Part shown: piece after piece, positions 54,728 through 62,742 of the stretch
Numbering within the stretch: position 1 is the stretch's first letter
Layout of the letters: each line of letters starts with the position of its first letter
DNA from: Hydrocarboniphaga daqingensis
GTDB taxonomy: Bacteria > Pseudomonadota > Gammaproteobacteria > Nevskiales > Nevskiaceae
NCBI RefSeq assembly: GCF_900129825.1
Contig: NZ_FQWZ01000003.1
Location: 178,353 to 242,352, forward strand
DNA length: 64,000 bases
Reading direction: 5' to 3'
Made by a program: the position numbers and the translations under genes
Notes under the pieces: model-generated
Told to the model about the DNA's origin: nothing
What the model saw: the letters and a program-made list of their open reading frames with translations, nothing else
Database searches by the model: none

Positions 54728-56676
54728 CGGTCGGATCCGGGTGAGTCGAGCCAGTCGAAGAATCGCCGCACTTGCAGCGGACGGGTCAGCACCGTGATTC
54801 GACGAGTACGATCGATGTCGCCATTGATATCGCCATCGAGGTCGCCATCATGTCCAACAATCGCGGCATCGTGGATGATGGCGATCGCGGGTGCGCTGCG
54901 CCCGTCGACGACGTTGGTATGCGGTGTCGGCGCCTCAGCCAAGGCCCCGATCAACGCGTCGCGTAGCGGCGTACAGACAACGATCCGCTGTGGCAGCGTT
55001 GCGCGGATCAGTTCAGCGGCCGCAATCACACTGACCGGTGCATCGACGTAGCGCAACTGCCATTGCGGACGTCGCGCAACCAGGGCACCGAACAAGGCGC
55101 GATCATCGGCAGAAGCGCCAATCATCAGGATCGACGCAGCGGCGGTGGCCTGGACCTCAACATGGGCTGCGGTACCCGTCGACACCGTGGCCGTCATTTG
55201 CCCATCACGCGGCAGCTCGACCGAAAACACGGAGCCGACGCCGGGCTGGCTGGTGGCGCGGATTGTGCCGCCCATGGCCGTCACCAACTGACGCGACAGC
55301 GCCAGACCCAGACCGGTGCCTTCGATGCCGCGTTGCTCGGCGTCGAGCCGTTCCAACGGCGTGAACAGCCGCCCTAGATCGTCAGCCGCAATGCCCGGGC
55401 CGTTGTCGGCGATGTCGATGACGCCGGCATCGCCGACCACGCGCCAGCCGATCCTCGCCTCGCCGCCGCCGTGATTGAACTTGATCGCGTTCGACAGCAG
55501 GTTCAACAGCACTTGGCGCAGTCGTCGACGATCGGCGCGCAGCGTCAGCGGCGCGTCCGCTGGCTCCAAAATCAACCGCACGCCGTGGCGGTCGGCGAGC
55601 GGTGCGATCAACGCGCGTAGCTCATCGACCAGCGCCTGCACGTCAACCGGCTCGTCGGCGATCCGCAACTCGCCGACTTCGGCGGTCGACAGATCCAGCG
55701 TGTCGTCGATCAACTGCAGCAGATGGCGCGCCGCTGTATCGATCTGCTCGGTGGCGCGCTGGATCGCGGCATCGTCGCGGTACCGCGCCAGCAATTGCGA
55801 CTGGCCGATGATTGCGTTCAGCGGCGTGCGGAATTCGTGGCTGGTTCGCGACAGGAAGCGGCTCTTGGCGTCGTTGGCGGTACGCGCCTGTGCGGCGCGC
55901 GCAGCGAGCAGCAAGCTGGCGTTCTGCAGCCGGTCGGCGAGCACGCCGAGTTCGTCGCGACCGCCGTCGATGGGTTGCAGCGGTTCGTCGTGGACCAAGC
56001 GTTCGGCATTGACCGCAAGCGCCTGGATGCGCCGCAGCATACTGCCGAGCAGCAGCATCACGGCTGTTGCTGATCCACCGAGAATCAGCACGCTGGCGAC
56101 GAGGCTGAACCGGTAGCTGGCTTCGGTGGCTGCACGGGCCGCCCGCGAAAAGTCGGTGACGATCCGCGCTTCGCGCGCGTGCATCTCGCCGAGCCTGGCG
56201 CGCAGATCGTCGAGCACGATCTTGGACTCGATCAAGCGTGGCAGCAGCGCATCGCCGGTGACGCCCTGTGCCACGGCATCGCGTAGTTGATCGAGGCTCT
56301 CGACTTTTTGCTCAAACAAGCCGGTGATCGTGTCGTGCAGTGCCAGCACGCCGGGGTCGCGGATGCGCTTGCGCATATCGACCAGCACCACGCCGATTGC
56401 CGAACGTGACCGCTCATAGGGCGCCAGGAAGTCACGTCGGCCGGTCAGCGCATAGCCGCGCACGGCCATCGAGCTTTCGGCCAGCAGGATGTGAATCGCC
56501 TGGATGTCGTTCTGGATCGACACCGCACGGCTGAGTTCCGCATCGGCTCGTTCTACACGCTGATACAGCTGCTGACCGATCAGCGTGACCACCAGCAGGA
56601 TCACGGCCGGCAGTGAGCCCAGCGCAAGGCCCTTGAGCCACAGTGGCGCATCGCGCCAGCGCGTCGGCCGCGTCAT
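54724..56676 (-). CDS. CHASE3-like sensor histidine kinase with degenerate receiver
   Basis: The 650-residue kinase has two membrane helices (about 14-37 and 190-212) bracketing an all-helical periplasmic CHASE3-type sensor, a HAMP segment, HisKA with His280 (SHEFRTPLNAI), and an ATPase domain (NLLSNAIKFN, DNGPGI, GTGLGLAL). The C-terminal domain (about 515-640) looks like a receiver (ILMIGASADDRALFG) but the phospho-acceptor position reads VVCTP, with Cys568 in place of Asp. A GDLDGDINGDID stretch near the end is encoded by a short GATATC/GATGTC-type repeat. Confidence 0.87.
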   Translation of the reverse strand: MTRPTRWRDAPLWLKGLALGSLPAVILLVVTLIGQQLYQRVERADAELSRAVSIQNDIQAIHILLAESSMAVRGYALTGRRDFLAPYERSRSAIGVVLVDMRKRIRDPGVLALHDTITGLFEQKVESLDQLRDAVAQGVTGDALLPRLIESKIVLDDLRARLGEMHAREARIVTDFSRAARAATEASYRFSLVASVLILGGSATAVMLLLGSMLRRIQALAVNAERLVHDEPLQPIDGGRDELGVLADRLQNASLLLAARAAQARTANDAKSRFLSRTSHEFRTPLNAIIGQSQLLARYRDDAAIQRATEQIDTAARHLLQLIDDTLDLSTAEVGELRIADEPVDVQALVDELRALIAPLADRHGVRLILEPADAPLTLRADRRRLRQVLLNLLSNAIKFNHGGGEARIGWRVVGDAGVIDIADNGPGIAADDLGRLFTPLERLDAEQRGIEGTGLGLALSRQLVTAMGGTIRATSQPGVGSVFSVELPRDGQMTATVSTGTAAHVEVQATAAASILMIGASADDRALFGALVARRPQWQLRYVDAPVSVIAAAELIRATLPQRIVVCTPLRDALIGALAEAPTPHTNVVDGRSAPAIAIIHDAAIVGHDGDLDGDINGDIDRTRRITVLTRPLQVRRFFDWLDSPGSDR

Positions 56677-57440
56677 GGCTGCAAGCCGCAGTTGGCGGCG
56701 ACGATCGCGGCAGCCGTCCGGTCGCGCACGCCGAGCTTGTGCAGGATGCGCTCGACGTGAATTTTGGCGGTGCCCGGTGCAATGCCAAGCCGTGTGGCGA
56801 TATCGGCGTTGCTGGCGCCGGTGGGCAGCAGGCTGAGTACTTGCTGCTCGCGCGCGGTCAAGCGCGTGATCGTCGCCATCGCCTGTGTGTTGGTTGCGCG
56901 CGTTCGCGGTGCGTTAGTGGTCGCCACGGCGCCGGTCAGCATCGTGGCCATCGCGACGCACACGGCTTGGTCGTCGGCGTCCGGCAACCGCGCGCCGCGC
57001 TCACCGAGCAGGGCGACGATGCCGTGGCAGCGGCCTGCCAAGCGCAGCGGCAGCAGGTACTCGTAGGCCAGCGCGGCATGGCTGCCGACTCGCATCCGGC
57101 TGACCACATGTTCGCGAAGCGCGGGCTGCATCGGTGGCCGCGTGACCTCGCCGAGTACCCCGCCGTTGGGCAGGCTGGCGCCAACCGGCAATACCGGACC
57201 GACGCCGGCGAACACGGTCAGCGCGCCGCCCGCTTGGGTCATCACCAGCGCGCTGTCGATGCCCAGGTGACGGGTCAGCGGTGCCAGTGCGGCGACGATG
57301 GCCTCTCGCGGGGTTCGCTCCAGCGACAGACACTCGGCCGCACGCAGCAGCAACGCCACGCGGCTCGCATGGCTTTCGGTTTTGCGTGCGGACGAGCGCA
57401 GTTCGCGCGCTGTCATCGGGCTGTCGAGTGTCGTGGTCAT
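56673..57440 (-). CDS. LuxR-type regulator with GAF domain
   Basis: The 255-residue protein has a GAF-like domain (about 35-160) and a C-terminal LuxR/NarL HTH (LTAREQQVLSLLPTGASNADIATRLGIA). It lacks a receiver domain, so it is not an ordinary response regulator. It overlaps the kinase gene by 4 bases and is first in a minus-strand trio, so it shares a transcript with the kinase and receiver. Confidence 0.85.
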   Translation of the reverse strand: MTTTLDSPMTARELRSSARKTESHASRVALLLRAAECLSLERTPREAIVAALAPLTRHLGIDSALVMTQAGGALTVFAGVGPVLPVGASLPNGGVLGEVTRPPMQPALREHVVSRMRVGSHAALAYEYLLPLRLAGRCHGIVALLGERGARLPDADDQAVCVAMATMLTGAVATTNAPRTRATNTQAMATITRLTAREQQVLSLLPTGASNADIATRLGIAPGTAKIHVERILHKLGVRDRTAAAIVAANCGLQP

Positions 57441-57575
57441 GGTCTGCCGATCGGCCTATCAGATGATCTGCTGGTCAGCATATTAAAAACCGGCGGGTCC
57501 TGCTGACAATGATGTCACGCCGATGCCGGCGTTCCATCCCATGAAGTGCAGACCCGTATCAGGAGATTCATCGCC

Positions 57576-58217
57576 ATGTTTGCCCGTCCGATCCGTATTG
57601 CGGCTCCCTTGTTGATGTCGGCTGCCAGCGTGTTGCTGGCGGCTTGCGGCGCCGGTGCCGACGCCAGTGTGCGTGGCGCGGCAGCTGGATCCGCTGCGCC
57701 CGAGTTGCGCAGCTCGGCCCAGAACAACGCGCTTCTGTACTCGGACGAGTGCATCACCGAAGCCGAGGTCGTCAATGCACAGACCGCCTGGGGCAACGGC
57801 ATCGTCCGTATCGGCAAGATCCACAAGGACAGCGGGGATTACGTGACCGCCGCCAAGGACCACATCCAGACGTTCTACGGCTACGATCTGGGCTCGGTGC
57901 TGTTCAAGCCGACGCTGGCGGCGCAGAAGCAGTTCCGCAACTCGTTCGACGCGGCGCTTTCGTACTTCGTCGGCGGCAACGAAAGCTACCCCGAAGACAA
58001 GGGCTTCGCGCTGAAGGGCTGGACCAAGATCCGCTGGGAAAACGCCGGCATCATCAACAACAATTGCAAGATGGCCGTCGCGATGGGCAACTACTACTTC
58101 ACGCCGCCCGACGGTAGCGCCGACGTCAAGGTTGAATACACGTTCGCCTACGTCAAGGACCGCAACAACAATCTGAAGATCGCCGTGCACCAGTCGTCCG
58201 TTCCGTTCGGCGGCTGA
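57576..58217 (+). CDS. Lipoprotein of an uncharacterised secreted family (SnoaL-like fold suspected)
   Basis: The 213-residue protein has a lipobox (LLAAC, Cys24) and a mature part rich in aromatic residues with ITEAEVVNAQTAWGNGIVRI, AALSYFVGGNESYPEDKGFAL and KVEYTFAYVKD segments. Relatives are found in marine proteobacteria and some are mis-annotated as phosphoribosyl-AMP cyclohydrolase; no such active site is visible. ATG at 57576 follows AGGAG by 10 bases, better than an upstream GTG. It is divergent from the LuxR gene. Confidence 0.7.
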   Translation: MFARPIRIAAPLLMSAASVLLAACGAGADASVRGAAAGSAAPELRSSAQNNALLYSDECITEAEVVNAQTAWGNGIVRIGKIHKDSGDYVTAAKDHIQTFYGYDLGSVLFKPTLAAQKQFRNSFDAALSYFVGGNESYPEDKGFALKGWTKIRWENAGIINNNCKMAVAMGNYYFTPPDGSADVKVEYTFAYVKDRNNNLKIAVHQSSVPFGG

Positions 58218-58259
58218 GCCTTGCACCGATCCCTGCCTATATTGACGACGAGGACGCTG

Positions 58260-59003
58260 ATGTCGACGCTCGCTGCAACCGCTGCTCCAAGCCCCCGCGC
58301 GCTGCTGCGCGGGGCCGCTGCCCTGCTGGTCGCAGCCTCGATGCTGGCAGCGCCCCGCGCGATCGCCAGCGACGACGAACAGTCGGGCTGGCTGGCCTGG
58401 TTCAACAACACGGCGCTGACGCCAGACTTCGGACTGATCTCCGACGTGCAAGTGCGCAGCCGCGACGAATGGACCGGTGTACGCAATCTGCTGGTGCGGC
58501 CCGGCTTGTCATGGTTCGCGGCACCGGGCCACACCTTCAGTGCGGGCTATGCCTACATCGGCACCTACCCCGAAGGCGCGCCAACGGCGACCGAGCATCG
58601 CACCTGGCAGCAGTACGTGTTCAGTCGTGCGTTGTCGTTCGGATCGGTGAGCCAACGTCTGCGGCTCGAGCAGCGCTTCATCGGCCGCAACGGCGCCGAC
58701 GATCTCTATTCGGATCGCCTGCGTTGGTTCGGCCGCGCTGTATTGCCGCTCGACGGCGCCATGCCATTTCGCCACGGAGCGTTTGTTGCGCTGCAAAACG
58801 AGGTGTTTCTCAACCTGTCGGCGCGCGACGAACTCAACGCCCGCACGCTCGACCAGAACCGCGCCTACGTCGCACTGGGCTGGCGCCTGAACCCGACCAC
58901 CGACGTCGAAATCGGCTACTTGAACCAGTGGACGCAGCGTCGTAACGGCGACACGGTCAATCACATTCTGCAGGTGGCGCTGTACACCCAGCTCAGCCGT
59001 TGA
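58260..59003 (+). CDS. DUF2490 outer-membrane-like protein
   Basis: The 247-residue protein has a signal peptide (ending near AIASDD) and alternating aromatic beta-strands, WFNNTALTPDFGLISDVQ through VNHILQVALY, typical of DUF2490 small beta-barrel proteins. It follows the lipoprotein gene by 42 bases and is probably co-transcribed with it. Confidence 0.78.
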   Translation: MSTLAATAAPSPRALLRGAAALLVAASMLAAPRAIASDDEQSGWLAWFNNTALTPDFGLISDVQVRSRDEWTGVRNLLVRPGLSWFAAPGHTFSAGYAYIGTYPEGAPTATEHRTWQQYVFSRALSFGSVSQRLRLEQRFIGRNGADDLYSDRLRWFGRAVLPLDGAMPFRHGAFVALQNEVFLNLSARDELNARTLDQNRAYVALGWRLNPTTDVEIGYLNQWTQRRNGDTVNHILQVALYTQLSR

Positions 59004-59054
59004 TCGGAGGTGTGCTGAACGATCGGTCGAGTCATCGTTTTTTGCGGGAATCTC

Positions 59055-59095
59055 GACTCTGACACGCGCCAACGGGCTTGGAACGTGTCAGAGTC
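59055..59095. promoter_or_regulatory. 12-bp perfect inverted repeat upstream of the desaturase pair
   Basis: GACTCTGACACG (59055-59066) and CGTGTCAGAGTC (59084-59095) are exact arms with a 17-base spacer, 42 bases before the reductase ATG and 52 bases after the DUF2490 stop. It could be an operator for a lipid-responsive repressor or a terminator; no T-run supports the latter. Confidence 0.45.
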
Positions 59096-59136
59096 CGACG
59101 ACTACTAAAACCAGTTTCGTCGGAAGGAGAGAGACG

Positions 59137-60258
59137 ATGCAGACTGATGCCAGTGCGCAGCCGCGCGCACCGTCGTTGTGGTCACGTGTTACCGCGGTTA
59201 CCGATTACTTTGCGTGGCCGCTACGCACCTCGCATTACGTGGAGTTGGTCAACCCGCTGTGGGCCAGCCATTCGCTGCAGGCGCGGGTCGAGAAGGTCTG
59301 GGATGAAACCAAGGACGCCCGCACGCTGACGCTGCGACCCGGCGTCAACTGGCGCGGCCATCGCGCCGGGCAGCACGCGCGTCTCGGCGTGCCGATCGGC
59401 GGCATGCACTACACGCGCACGTACACGATCTCGTCGGCGCCGGAGCGCGACGACCGCTGCATCACGATCACCGTCAAGGCGATCGCCGGTGGTCGCATGT
59501 CGCATCACCTGGTGCGGCAGATCAAGGTTGGCGACTACCTGCCGCTGGGCTTGCCGCAAGGCGACTTCTACTTGCCTGATGCGCAGCCGGTGAAGCCGCT
59601 GTTCATCACTGCAGGCAGCGGCATCACGCCGGCGATGAGCATGCTGCGCGCGCTGATCGCGCAGCAGCGCTTGCCGGATACGGCGCACATCCATTACGCG
59701 CCGCACGAATTCGACGTGATCTTCGGCAACGAGTTGCGCGCGATGGCGGCCCAGCATCCACGCTACAAGCTGAGTCTGCAGCTGACGCAGGCGATCAGCG
59801 CCGGCAGCGCAGCGGAGCGGCATTTTTCGGCGGCGCAGCTCGACGCGCTGTGCCCCGACTGGCGCGAGCGCGAGGTCTATGCCTGCGGCCCGCAGTCGCT
59901 GCTCGACGCGCTGGAACAACACTGGCAGGGCGCGGGGCTGTCGCGTCGCTTGCACATCGAGCGCTTCCGCGCGACGCAGGCGCCGATCCCGCCGGACGCG
60001 GTCGGTGGCCTGGTCCGCTTCGGCAAGAGCGGCGTGCAGGCCAGTGCCGACCATCTGACGCCGCTGCTGCGCGTGGCCGAAGACGCCGGCATGAACCCGC
60101 CGCACGGCTGCCGCATGGGCATCTGCCACACCTGCAATACCCGCTTGCTCGGCGGCTGCGTGCGCGATCTGCGCACCGGCAAGCTGCTCAACGACGTCGG
60201 CGCCATCGTGCAGACCTGCGTCTGTGCGGCGGCCGGCGACTGCGAACTCGACCTTTGA
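59137..60258 (+). CDS. Ferredoxin reductase feeding a fatty-acid desaturase (DesC-like)
   Basis: The 373-residue flavoprotein has FAD-binding (YTRTYTISSAP), NAD(P)-binding (FITAGSGITPAMSML) and C-terminal plant-type 2Fe-2S domains (Cys325, Cys330, Cys333 and Cys361). It passes electrons to the desaturase encoded 10 bases downstream, as DesC does for DesB in Pseudomonas. AGGAGAG precedes the ATG. Confidence 0.92.
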   Translation: MQTDASAQPRAPSLWSRVTAVTDYFAWPLRTSHYVELVNPLWASHSLQARVEKVWDETKDARTLTLRPGVNWRGHRAGQHARLGVPIGGMHYTRTYTISSAPERDDRCITITVKAIAGGRMSHHLVRQIKVGDYLPLGLPQGDFYLPDAQPVKPLFITAGSGITPAMSMLRALIAQQRLPDTAHIHYAPHEFDVIFGNELRAMAAQHPRYKLSLQLTQAISAGSAAERHFSAAQLDALCPDWREREVYACGPQSLLDALEQHWQGAGLSRRLHIERFRATQAPIPPDAVGGLVRFGKSGVQASADHLTPLLRVAEDAGMNPPHGCRMGICHTCNTRLLGGCVRDLRTGKLLNDVGAIVQTCVCAAAGDCELDL

Positions 60259-60268
60259 GGGACTGACG

Positions 60269-61465
60269 ATGACAAGCACCATCCGCAGCGCGATGCCGGT
60301 CGACCTGACCGATGCGCAGATCGAAGAGTTCGGCCGCGAGCTGGACGCGATCCGCGACGAAGTGTTCGACAGCCGTGGCGAGCGCGACCGCCGCTACATA
60401 CTCAAAGTGATCCGCACGCAGCGCCTGCTGGCGGTGACCGGCCGCTTCGTGATCTACGCCGGGCTGTTCTTCCTGCCGGCCTGGGGTCATCCGCTGGCGA
60501 TGTGGGCGACGAGCCTGAGCATCATCGGCCTGGGCACGGCGATGCTCGGCATCGCCAAGATTCTCGAGAACATGGAGATCGGCCACAACGTGATGCACGC
60601 GCAGTGGGATTGGATGAAGGACCCGAACATCCAGTCCAACACCTGGGAGTGGGACACGATGGGTCCGTCGGACCGCTGGATGCACTCGCACAACGTCGTC
60701 CACCACACGTGGACCAACGTGCTGGGCAAGGACCTTGATGTCGGCTACGGGATCATGCGCGTCACGCCGATGCAGAAGTGGCATCCGGCCTATCTGTTCC
60801 AGCCGATCACGTTCGTGCTGCTGATGCTGTTGTTCGAAGAAGGCGTGGCGCTGCACGAGCAAGCGCTCGACGACCACCTGCACGGCCGCAAGACGTTTGC
60901 CGAGGTCAAGCCGGTGCTCAAGCACGTCGCTCGCAAGGCTTGGCGGCAGATCGTCAAGGACTACATCGCATGGCCGGGCGCCGCGGCGCTGGTGGCGATC
61001 CCGCTGTCGTTCTACTTGCCGTGGTCGCCATGGGCCGTGTTCGGTCTGGTGGCCGGCGCCAATGCGATCGCCAACGTGATGCGCAACATCTGGACGTTCA
61101 CGATCATCTTCTGCGGGCACTTTCCGGGCGGGGCATACAACTTCACGCAGCAGCAGGTCGAAGGTGAGACGCGCGCACGCTGGTATCTGCGGCAGCTGCT
61201 CGGCTCATGCAACATCGAAGGCGGCAAGCTGTTCCACGTGCTGTCGGGCAATCTGTCGCACCAGATCGAGCATCACTTGTTCCCCGACATGTGCAGCAAC
61301 CGCTATCCCGAAGTCTCGCCGCGCGTGCGCGCGCTGGCGGCGCGCTACGGTCTGCCGTACAACTCGGCGTCGCTGACGCGGCAGTTCGGCAGCACCTGGC
61401 TGAAGAACCTGCGCCTCGCGTTCCCGGGTGGCGAGCACCTCGATCCGGTGATGGCGCGCGCTTGA
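60269..61465 (+). CDS. Acyl-lipid or acyl-CoA fatty-acid desaturase (DesB-like)
   Basis: The 398-residue membrane enzyme has the three His boxes: HNVMH (106-110), HSHNVVHH (139-146) and HQIEHH (331-336), that hold the di-iron centre. It probably introduces a double bond into saturated acyl chains for membrane fluidity. ATG at 60269 was chosen, 10 bases after the reductase stop. The regiochemistry is unknown. Confidence 0.92.
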   Translation: MTSTIRSAMPVDLTDAQIEEFGRELDAIRDEVFDSRGERDRRYILKVIRTQRLLAVTGRFVIYAGLFFLPAWGHPLAMWATSLSIIGLGTAMLGIAKILENMEIGHNVMHAQWDWMKDPNIQSNTWEWDTMGPSDRWMHSHNVVHHTWTNVLGKDLDVGYGIMRVTPMQKWHPAYLFQPITFVLLMLLFEEGVALHEQALDDHLHGRKTFAEVKPVLKHVARKAWRQIVKDYIAWPGAAALVAIPLSFYLPWSPWAVFGLVAGANAIANVMRNIWTFTIIFCGHFPGGAYNFTQQQVEGETRARWYLRQLLGSCNIEGGKLFHVLSGNLSHQIEHHLFPDMCSNRYPEVSPRVRALAARYGLPYNSASLTRQFGSTWLKNLRLAFPGGEHLDPVMARA

Positions 61466-61470
61466 TCGTA

Positions 61471-61502
61471 CCGGCCGCCGTCGCGCTTGCTGCGGCGGCC
61501 GG
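61471..61502 (+). terminator. GC-rich hairpin after the desaturase gene
   Basis: CCGGCCGCCG (61471-61480) and CGGCGGCCGG (61493-61502) are exact complements with a 12-base loop, starting 5 bases after the stop. No T-run follows. Confidence 0.4.
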
Positions 61503-61555
61503 GCAGGGAATGAGAAGATAGCCGCCCTTTTGCGGCCGCTGCCCGATCACGACCC

Positions 61556-62584
61556 ATGCGCCTGACCCTGACCCGACCCGACGACTGGCACCTGCATCTG
61601 CGCGACGGCGAGATGCTCAAGAGCGTGCTGCCGGATACGGCTCGCCGCTTCGCTCGCGCCATCGCCATGCCCAATCTGGTGCCGCCGGTGGTCAACGCCG
61701 CCCAGGCGCGCGGCTACTACGAGCGCATCCGCGCCGCGACGCTGGCCGGTGCCGACTTCGAGCCGCTGATCGTGCTGTACCTGACCGAAGGCACCACGCC
61801 CGACGACATCGCCGAGGCGAAGGCCAGCGGCATCGTCCATGCCGTGAAGTGGTACCCGGCCGGTGCGACGACCAATTCGCATGCCGGCGTGCAGGACATC
61901 GCCCGCTGCGACGCGGTGCTGGCGGCGATGGAACGCCATGACCTGCCGCTGCTGGTGCACGGCGAGGTCACCGACCCGAGCGTCGATATCTTCGACCGCG
62001 AGAAAGCCTTCATCGACCGCTTCCTGATCGGCATCGTCGAGCGCTTCCCCGGCCTGCGCGTCGTCTTTGAGCACATCACGACACGCGATGCCGCGCAGTT
62101 CGTCGAGGCGGCGCCGGCTCGCGTCGGCGCGACGATCACCGCCCACCATCTGCTGCTGAATCGCAACGCGCTGTTCGTCGGCGGCGTGCGTCCGCATCAC
62201 TACTGTCTGCCGGTGCTCAAGCGCGAAGTGCACCGCCAGGCGCTGGTGGCGGCCGCCACCGGCGGCAGCACCAAGTTCTTCCTCGGCACCGACAGCGCGC
62301 CGCATGCGCGCCACACCAAGGAAGCGGCCTGCGGCTGTGCGGGCATCTACACCGCGCACGCGGCCATCGAGCTGTATGCCGAGGCGTTCGAGCAAGCCGG
62401 CGCGCTCGACCGGCTCGAAGCGTTCGCCAGCTTCCATGGCCCGGACTTCTACCGACTGCCGCGCAACACCAGCACGATCACGCTCGAAAAGCAGCCGTGG
62501 ACGGTGCCGGCCTCGCAGCCGGCTGCCGGACACGAGCTGGTGCCGTTCCGCGCCGGCGAGACGATCGCCTGGCGCTTGGTCTGA
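61556..62584 (+). CDS. pyrC: Dihydroorotase (class II)
   Basis: The 342-residue zinc enzyme closes the ring of carbamoyl-aspartate to dihydroorotate in pyrimidine synthesis. The HLHLRDGEM metal-binding start, the carboxylated Lys in [21 protein letters not shown] and FLGTDSAPH motifs match E. coli PyrC, as does length (348 there). Confidence 0.95.
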   Translation: MRLTLTRPDDWHLHLRDGEMLKSVLPDTARRFARAIAMPNLVPPVVNAAQARGYYERIRAATLAGADFEPLIVLYLTEGTTPDDIAEAKASGIVHAVKWYPAGATTNSHAGVQDIARCDAVLAAMERHDLPLLVHGEVTDPSVDIFDREKAFIDRFLIGIVERFPGLRVVFEHITTRDAAQFVEAAPARVGATITAHHLLLNRNALFVGGVRPHHYCLPVLKREVHRQALVAAATGGSTKFFLGTDSAPHARHTKEAACGCAGIYTAHAAIELYAEAFEQAGALDRLEAFASFHGPDFYRLPRNTSTITLEKQPWTVPASQPAAGHELVPFRAGETIAWRLV

Positions 62585-62742
62585 CCCGCCGCCGCCACTG
62601 ACCGTCACGGGCGGGACACGATCCCGGATCGACCGGGCGTGTGTGCTGGCGACGGGTCGGCGCTCGCCCCGTCACATCGCTGGCGACGCGAGCTGCCGGC
62701 GGTTCAGGCCGGGGCGGGCGTTGGCTGGCTAGGCTGCGGCCG

